Shown: positions 57,136-64,000 of the stretch, in pieces
How the letters are laid out: the number at the start of each line of letters is the position of its first letter
Numbering within the stretch: the first letter of the stretch is position 1
Assembly (NCBI GenBank): GCA_021432635.1
Contig: MU270037.1
Coordinates: 702,047 to 766,046, forward strand
Length of the DNA stretch: 64,000 nucleotides
Direction: 5' to 3'
Source: Thozetella sp. PMI_491
Lineage: Eukaryota; Ascomycota; Sordariomycetes; Chaetosphaeriales; Chaetosphaeriaceae
Made by a program: the position numbers and the translations under genes
The notes under the pieces: model-generated
Database searches by the model: none
Seen by the model: the letters and a program-made list of their open reading frames with translations, nothing else
Told to the model about the DNA's origin: nothing

Positions 57136-60060
57136 ATGGCGATCCAGAAGAAGCACGGCAAGGGCCGTTTGGATAAGTGGTACAAGCGTACGTCACAGGA
57201 AGTGCCGTAGAGACTCGACGTTGTGCCCACTGACGGAAAATTCTAGTCGCCAAAGAGAAAGGATACCGAGCTCGTGCTGCCTTCAAACTTATTCAGCTCA
57301 ACAAGAAGTACGGCTTCTTAGGTGAGTCTTGCCCCCCAGGTTCCTCGCTTAGCTACGAGTGGCATACTCATTGGATACACAGAAAAGAGTAAAGTCATCC
57401 TCGATCTTTGCGCAGCCCCTGGTTCTTGGTGTCAGGTGGCCTCGGAAACCGCTCCGCAGAATAGCCTCATCATCGGTGTCGACTTAGCCCCTATTAAGCC
57501 GATCCCGAAGGTTATCACCTTCCAATCCGATATCACTACCGAGAAGTGCCGTGCGACCATACGGGGGCATCTGAAAACATGGAAGGCAGACACGGTTATG
57601 CACGATGGTGCGCCCAACGTTGGAACGTATGTAGAAACCGCTCCTGCGGCCTCCTTTCTTCGAGCTCTGCTAACAAGCTCGATAGAGCGTGGATTCACGA
57701 CAGTTACAGTCAGGCGGAGCTAGTGCTTCATTCACTCAAGCTTGCGACTGAGTTCCTGATTGAAGGTGGAACTTTTGTGACGAAGGTGTTCCGTTCCAAG
57801 CAATACAACCAGCTCCTTTGGGTCTTCAATCAGCTCTTCAACAAGGTATATATACCTACTTGTCCGTGTACAGAGTCAATGTTAACTGTCTGCTCAAGGT
57901 CGATGCTACGAAGCCGCCGTCGTCGCGAAATGTCTCGGCCGAGATCTTCGTCGTCTGTCGAGGCTTCAAGGCACCAAAGCGAATCGACCCGCGTCTCCTC
58001 GACCCCAGGTCCGTATTCGAGGATCTGGCAGAGGCCGCTCCGAATAACGAGGCCAAGGTCTACAATCCCGAGGTGAAGAAGCGCAAGCGCGATGGCTACG
58101 AGGACGGAGAGTACATCCAATTTAAGGAACTCCCAGCTAGCGAATTCATCCAAACCACAGACCCAATCGCGATCCTGGGCCAGTACAATAGACTGTCCTT
58201 TGATCAGGCCAAGAATGGAGACGTAGCGCTGGCGGCGCTAGACAAAATGCCCGAAACAACGGAAGAGATTCGCAACTGTTGTGCCGACCTAAAGGTTCTT
58301 GGCCGCAAGGATTTCAAACTGTTGCTCCGTTGGCGTCTCAAGGTTCGGGAGATCTTTGGTTTCCCTACGAAGAAGTCTGCGCAGGCTCCTTTGGTCGAAG
58401 AAGTGGCCGAGGTCGAGTCTATGGACGAGGAGATGCGTGTCCAACAGACTCTCCAGGACATGAAGGACAAGGAGAACTCAAAGAAGAAGAGGGTCAAGCG
58501 GAGGGAGAACGAGAGAAAGACAAAGGAGATAAACCGCCTGAACCTGGACATGATCACCGATATGGACATCGGCAAGGAACAAGAGGGCCCGCGCGGCGAG
58601 GGGGCTCTCTTCGGCTTCAAGACCTCTGGGCTTGTCGATGCCAGTTCCATCAACAGGGTCAGCAAAGGAAAAATGATCAAGCCGCAGGTGGAGACCAGGG
58701 TCGATCATGACAGCGGCTTAGGATCTTCGGCTGAGACTGACGATTCGGACGAAGAGGAAGACAGGCTGGAGCGAGAACTTGACGACATGTATGGACAATA
58801 CCAGAACCGCAAAGCTGAAGCCGACGCCAAATACCGCGCCAAGAAAGCAAGGAAAGAGCACAACGACGAGGAGTGGGAGGGTGTGTCAGCCGATGAGCAA
58901 GAGGATAGCGATGATGAGGAGCTCGAGGAGGAGAGCAGCGACGAATCCGACGACGAAGACTCGGAGCCTCTCCAGAAACCGCTCCTGCGAGATCTGGACA
59001 CCGCACCCGGGGAGGTGGATGGTCTCTCTAAGCGTGCTCGAAATTTCTTCAGCCAGGGCGTCTTTCAAGATATCGAGCTAGACATTGCCGACGATGAGGA
59101 AGAGGAGGACGAAGAACAGTTCGAAGATGAAAAGGACGAGCTGGATGCGGACGGTGACAACATCAGCATGGACGAAGTAGAAGACGGCCAGGAAGAAGAG
59201 GACGTTTCGGAGGATGACTCCTCCTCCGACGATGGTATCCCTTCTATCGCGGAACAGAAGAGGCTCAAGCGAGAGGCAGCTCTCGCGGCGAAGAAGGCGA
59301 AGAACAAAGGCATCGAGGTTGTGAAGGAGGTCGAAGACGAGGACGACTGGGAGGAAGTTGACAGGCGCCAGCAAACGGGGAAGACAAGTGAGTATCAAAA
59401 GCTTCCATGAACCGTGGTGCAATGCCATGATTACTAACCGGACTATAGATATCGATCTCATCACAGCCGAGGCTATGACTCTAGCACATCAGCTAGCTAC
59501 GGGTGAGAAGACCAGAGCCGATGTCATCGACGATGGTTTCAACAAGCGAGCCTTCAAAGACCGAGATGGACTCCCTGAATGGTTCCTGGACGACGAGTCT
59601 AAGCACGATAAGGCCCTGAAGCCAATCACCAAGGCTGCTGCCGATGCCATCAAGGAGAAGATGCGAGCCCTGAACGCTCGCCCAATCAAGAAGGTCAGAG
59701 AAGCCAAGGCACGGAAGAAGTTCAAGCTCGCCCAGAAGCTGGAGAAACTCAAGAAGAAATCGGACATTCTGGCAGCGGACGAGAACATGACGGAGAAGGA
59801 CAAGGCCACAACCATCGCCAAACTGATGAGCAAGGCGGCTCGATCCACGAAGCAGCACAGGCCTATGAAGGTCATCAAGGCAGCTGGAGCCAACCGAGGA
59901 CTCAAGGGGCGGCCGAAGGGCATCAAGGGACGGTACAAGATGGTGAGTGACGGATCTTTTCTCATGCCTGCCAATCGCACATGCACTAACACTTTCCTAG
60001 GTCGACCCGAGGATGAAGAAGGAAATGCGTGCCATGAAGCGGATAGCAAAGAAGAGGTAG
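57136..60060 (+). CDS. SPB1: SPB1, 27S pre-rRNA 2'-O-methyltransferase, seven exons
   Basis: Exons 57136-57187, 57247-57321, 57383-57626, 57686-57845, 57899-59387, 59449-59942 and 60001-60060 give 857 residues, matching family length. Spb1 methylates the A-loop of 25S rRNA in nucleolar pre-60S particles. The FtsJ/RrmJ domain is complete: [10 protein letters not shown], AdoMet site [25 protein letters not shown] and SAEIFVVC give the K-D-K-E tetrad. A DUF3381-like region and very acidic stretches follow, then the Spb1 C-terminal domain ([46 protein letters not shown]). The basic end ([16 protein letters not shown]) is characteristic. It starts head-to-head with the Cdt2-like gene and ends 129 bases from the 3' end of the JmjC gene. 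Confidence 0.96.
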
Positions 60061-60189
60061 TAGTGGCGAACGGCAAGCCCATGGGGGCATTTTGCGTCTC
60101 CACCAAAAATAGCTATTGGTGCCAATCTTGGACTCTAGTGTAATCCTCCTTTGTGATGCATACTTGCACTCGCGTGACTGCACTTAACC

Positions 60190-61510
60190 TTAGTGCGGCT
60201 TTCCTCTTTCATCTACGGCCCTCACAAATGTGCTCAACGGATATAATGGACCACTAAAATCCATGTCGTACCTTGCAGACGTGTCAGTCCTACCACCCAG
60301 TAAGAAGGGGCAGACAAAACTTGGTTGGCTTACCAGTAGTTGACCGCTACGCAGATTCCCTCTGTAGAGCAAGACTGCGAAACTTTGTGGTACCTAGAGC
60401 ACACTTTATTTGCAACTGGTTCTCACGGCGGAGGTGGCGCGCCCGCCTAAAGGGCCAACATTGGAGACTTGGTGACTCACCACATAGCAGGCAGGTAGAG
60501 CATGTCTCCAGGTTCGAGCGTCACCCTCATAGGATGGGCAAGTTGCGAATATGGTGTAGTCTTTTCCATGGGCCGATCGGGGTCCCACGTCGCAAAAGGC
60601 ACGAGCTCTCCCTCCTCCCTCACAAGCTTGAGGTCCGGCCCGGGTTCATCCGCCAGTTTTCTCGCGTATGACGAAGGCCGGAGCCTCTGCTCGTTCACAC
60701 AGGGGTGGCAGAGCGGCGGCATCAGGACGAAGTGCTTCTGGCCCAGCACTTGGACATATATGTTCTCGTAATTGTCCTTATGCATGGCCGTCACGGAATG
60801 GGAGTTTCCGATCCATAGATTGATGGCCTCCGGCTCCTTCTCTAGGGCAATCCGCGCAAAGGGGATATCGCGCTGCACATGGCTGAAGAGCGAAGCGTAC
60901 TCGTGCCGCAGATTATCATTTTCTTGAGGCCTGTAAGCAGCTGGCCCGATCTCGGTACGCCGGTCCTGGTACGCCGGTCATGGTACGCCGGTCGGGCCGC
61001 AGGATGACCTGGGCTCTGGGAACCTACGAGTTTGGGCATATCTCACCTCGGAGTCTCGAGGGAAGGCAGGATCTGTCTCCTGCTGGATGACATAGTCGAG
61101 GAAGCTTGGGAAGGGCTGGTGTTCCTCGCAAGGCTTGGCGAACACCGCACTACCGTCGTCGTAGTCGGTAGGCGAGTCCGCATTACTGGGAGGAAGGGGA
61201 GGGCTGTTGGCAACACTGTCTCTCTCTCACACCATCCTGCTCGTGGTAGACTTACCTACCCTTTCGGCGTAACCGCGACGTTCACTGTTTCCTGGCCCAG
61301 ATAGCCTCTCAGGAAGGCAGCGTTCCAGGTCGTCGAGGCACGCCAGGTCGAGGCGGCCCGACGGACGACGAACGGAGTGTTCCTGGCGACATAGCGCATA
61401 AACTCCAAGGGGCTGGGCTCCTCGTCGAGCTCTTCAACCGCCGAGCTGTTGAGCTCAAAGTAAGCCGTGATTAGCTCGGAAATGGGGTCCGAACCCTGTC
61501 CGTCCTCCAT
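60190..61510 (-). CDS. JMJD7-like JmjC 2-oxoglutarate oxygenase, five exons
   Basis: Exons (transcript order) 61510-61260, 61185-61028, 60922-60481, 60393-60334 and 60271-60190 give 330 residues, close to human JMJD7 (about 316). The Fe(II) ligands are present: HKD within SVTAMHKDNYENIYVQV, and the later His in YLPAMWYHKVSQ. Other family blocks are PFVVRRA, VTPKGNADSP, AINLWIGNS, GQKHFVLMPPLCHPCVN and the C-terminal VAVNYWYDMDFSGPLYPL. JMJD7 hydroxylates lysines on translation-associated GTPases in animals; the fungal substrate is unknown. Intron 2 (61027-60923) is defined by the YAQT|QNDNLR join and contains a 14-base tandem repeat. The terminal exons are small (60 and 82 nt). Confidence 0.92.
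60954..60993 (-). repeat. Tandem 14-base repeat inside the JmjC gene's second intron
   Basis: Three copies of GGTACGCCGGTC (plus-strand reading) occur at 14-base spacing, separated by CT and AT. It lies wholly within the intron 61027-60923. Confidence 0.9.
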
Positions 61511-62680
61511 GCTGCTGCCGTGGTCACGGGAGTTCCCTCAGACTAAGGTTAATTCCGCCCCGGACCCAGAGCCAAGGTACCGGAATCCTGGGGCCTTGCG
61601 AGGAGGGATTGGCCGCCTGGTGGTGGTCTAAAATGGCAATTCACAAAGCCTTTGCCATGGGATGGCGGCGACCCGACGAGCGCTGATGACCGTGGGAGAC
61701 CAATCAACGGCGTACCAGCGGTGGGCCCAAGGACCCTCATGACAGAATTGTGGCCTGACTTGCGAACCAAAACAGCCGATTTATACATGGCTAGGATACT
61801 AGACAGTGCTTCTTCTATAGGAGGTGCAAGCAATCGGCCCCTTTAGCGATAAACATGCATTGGCTTTCCCTAGCGGGAGATAGACTTATAAGTAGGGGGG
61901 ACCTGTCTATCGCGCCGTTCGTGATCTCTGCAGAGCATGCATTACAGTTTCCCAACCTGCAGACGCCGAGGAGCATTTCTTGGTTGTTTTTTTTTCAGCG
62001 GGGATAAGGGGAATCCCTCACTCGGGGAAGCAGCCAGCAATGGCTGGCCGGTCCGGCGGCGCCCGCGGGCCCTGAGCGATTATATGAGCTATCGGTTTCG
62101 AGGGCATGGCCCCATGGCGCGATTCCTGACGCGGTGGTCCCATCTCACCCGACGATAACCCAGAGACCTCAGACTAGATCCCGTCCGTCGCCCCCGCCCA
62201 AGGCCCAATGAGGTCTCTACTCCATGGATCAGTCGCCCATTGCAACGCCTTTTACGCGCAGCCATCGGGTGATGTCTGGTATTTTTCAGCTTGCCTCTCT
62301 CTCTGATCGTGATCGGAAAGCACACGGACAGGCGACAGGGTTGGAGGGTTTGCGCGATAAATAAGAAGAGAGAGGAAGATAGAAGAGGCGGGCAGACCGG
62401 CGACAGGACATGAGACGGCATTGCACACAGTACACCCGGCGTCTCCACCACAGCAGAGGAAAAGGAAAGAGCGGGACAGGAGAGACAGAAAGAAAGAAAA
62501 AAGGGGGGGGGCCAGTAGTTTGGCTCTCGCCCCAAAGAACCGGACCTCCTCGAACTGCATCCCCTCCGAGGTAGCCAAGCAGCCAAGCAGCCTATTGCCT
62601 AGCGAACCTTTTGACACGCAGTCCTCTTCTCCATTCGGTAACGATCAAAGGCACCCAAAAAGCTGCCAAGAGGCATCCAA

Positions 62681-62706
62681 GACATCCTAGACATCCTAGA
62701 CATCCT
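62681..62706 (+). repeat. 9-base tandem repeat (GACATCCTA)
   Basis: Nearly three perfect units of GACATCCTA, preceded by a related GGCATCCAA. Non-coding. Confidence 0.85.
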
Positions 62707-63233
62707 GACAGGTTTGGGGTTTTGAAAGGGGCCGATCGCTTTCTACTCGAGTTCCCCGTGCGCTCGCTCGTGAATCCCTGATCTTCGCAGGGGCCCCTTG
62801 CACTGGGTGTGGCCCGACGGCATTTCAAGACGGCTGAGATCGGCGCTATCCACGCCCCTCCACGGCCGAACTCCCAGCTTCATCCTTTCTTTCGCACGGA
62901 AACTGCACAAATCCACCACGCACTTCAGCAGCGGGATCCTAAGCAGCCCTCTCGCAGCTTCGCTCTAGGGGCTTGATCCTGGCGACTAGCCAGCCCACAT
63001 CGTCAGCTTTTATTACGGGGAAAGAGGGCCTGTCCCCGCCTCTTCTGCGGGCGTTTGTTGCCCTCCACATCGACCAAGCTCGGAGACCCCCCAGCTCCCC
63101 GCCTCCAAACGCGACCTCGGGGCATTGTCTTAGACCTCACCTCTGTACAACCCATCCCAGACCTATCAAACCCAGTCCTCTCTGGGGATAGAGAACGCTT
63201 GTCTTGGAAGCGCAAACCCTCCACCTGTCCCTA

Positions 63234-63255
63234 CCCCCCCCCCCCCCCCCCCCCC
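63234..63255 (+). repeat. C22 homopolymer upstream of the SCAP gene
   Basis: Twenty-two uninterrupted C on the sense strand, 285-306 bases before the ATG at 63540. Length may be imprecise, as for any long homopolymer. Confidence 0.85.
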
Positions 63256-63539
63256 TGCGAGACACTGATTCCGCTTGCGGCCAGCTCGTCCCGCCCTCTA
63301 GCTCCGTGGAGCATATGTCGCGCTGTCTAGTCCCACGAGACCCGACCGGCGCCTCAGCCAGGCGCCTCCCCCTTTGACCCGCGAGCTGGCAGGCTTTCGC
63401 CTTCCCCGCCATTCCATTCACGCCGAGCTTGTGCTATTGTGTCTCGCTCCCATTCTGCCGCTAGGCAAGCTTGAAATGCGACCCCGTGGTCTTGTACCAA
63501 CGCACCGATCTGATCGGTCTCAGTAAATGCATCGAACCC

Positions 63540-64000
63540 ATGATTTGGTATATCCTCTACCCGTTCCGGGGGTTAGTACTACCATCTTGCTCCCCAACAT
63601 GGCGGATTTACGTGCAAGTAGTGTGTTGACAACCCGTAGGACCACGGAGGCCCCGGTGCTCTCCCTTAACCATCCTCTTCGAATTACCTTCTCTCGCTAT
63701 GGGAAGTGGGCTGCCCGCCACGTCAAGTCGACGCTCTCCATCTCAGTGGCGGTTGCCTTCATTCTCTTGTATCCTCTCCCCTATCTCTATACCACCGATG
63801 CCACCAACTTCACCAATGGCGCCTCCAATCTTCCGCACCACGTCTGGACTGATGCCCAGCCCCTCGCCGCCAAGGACTCAGTCGAGCCCGATGTCATCAT
63901 GCGCTCAATATGGGTACATGGCAGCTTCATGCAGGCGCTGGAGCGTGACGTGCTCTTAGGTGCCCTAGAGCTGCAGGACGAGCTGCTGGGGCCGACGATA
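63540..64000 (+). CDS. SCAP/Scp1 sterol-sensing SREBP chaperone, 5' end only (continues beyond the window)
   Basis: Exons 63540-63571 and 63640-64000 (still open) give the first 131 residues. The start MIWYILYPFRG joins TTEAPVLSLNHPLR across an intron (GG|gttagt..cccgtag|G). A basic segment (FSRYGKWAARHVKS) and the first membrane helix (TLSISVAVAFILLYPLPYLY) follow. The lumenal part ends RSIWVHGSFMQALERDVLLG. This is the N-terminal pattern of fungal Scap/Scp1, which escorts the SREBP transcription factor and senses sterols through a multi-pass sterol-sensing domain followed by WD40 repeats, all downstream of the window edge. An ATG at 63599 lies in the same frame but inside the intron model and lacks the conserved start. 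Identification rests on the N-terminus alone. Confidence 0.82.

Larger units (their letters stand above)
61511..63539. promoter_or_regulatory. 2 kb divergent intergenic region upstream of the JmjC and SCAP genes
   Basis: No gene is supported. It holds a 9-base tandem repeat at 62681-62706, a C22 run at 63234-63255 and GC-rich frames without domains. The SCAP promoter and leader lie in the last several hundred bases. Confidence 0.6.

Noticed and set aside
61047-61049. Splice donor after GAG (gtgaga) in the JmjC gene
   Set aside because: Using it removes VRYAQT and no acceptor restores the conserved QNDNLR frame; the donor GTAGGT at 61027 does.
1-64000. Transposons, virus-like elements, CRISPR arrays, rRNA genes
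   Set aside because: No transposase, integrase, reverse transcriptase, terminal repeat, spaced direct-repeat array or rRNA-like segment was recognised on either strand.

Overview
The window looks like nuclear DNA of a filamentous ascomycete, most likely a GC-rich Sordariomycete. The genes are short-spaced and cut by many small introns (mostly 50-110 nt) with GT..AG ends and CTAAC/CTAAT-like branch points. Start codons often follow CT-rich leaders. The proteins read as typical Pezizomycotina homologues. No rRNA, tRNA, CRISPR array or recognisable transposon or virus-like element was found.

Layout. 1-12 kb holds a secreted Ala-rich protein with Kex2-like sites (+), an NAD kinase (-) and, after a 3.7 kb gap, a PfkB-family sugar kinase (+). 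12.2-21.2 kb is a long GC-rich stretch with no gene I can support. 21-31 kb holds an acidic Q/S/P-rich orphan (+), LAS1 (+), glyoxalase II (+) and a degenerate EF-hand protein (+). 31.5-45.7 kb is dense: a class II eIF4E (-), a low-complexity protein with repeated IKVP-like motifs (+), a short kinesin-3 (-), a PPPDE-thioredoxin-PUL protein (-), a Golgi GDPase (+) and a protein related to fungal 'magnesium chelatase' entries (-). 46-64 kb holds YPT7/Rab7 (+), an SLC35F-like transporter (+), a heme-oxygenase-fold tail-anchored protein (+), a Cdt2/DTL WD40 protein (-), SPB1 (+), a JMJD7-like JmjC oxygenase (-) and the 5' end of the sterol-sensing protein SCAP/Scp1 (+, runs off the window).

Functional themes. 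Two 60S ribosome-biogenesis factors are present, LAS1 (ITS2 cleavage) and SPB1 (27S pre-rRNA methylation). There are membrane-traffic and membrane-homeostasis genes (YPT7, GDPase, SCAP, transporter) and metabolic housekeeping genes (NAD kinase, glyoxalase II, sugar kinase). Nothing indicates a biosynthetic cluster or a horizontally acquired island; this is an ordinary housekeeping stretch.

Exon models were built by hand from reading frame, splice consensus and family knowledge. All complete models close in frame. The most notable gene structures are a glyoxalase II with a separate leader exon and a GC-AG intron, an EF-hand gene whose first coding exon is only the ATG, and long poly-C tracts on the sense strand upstream of three genes.
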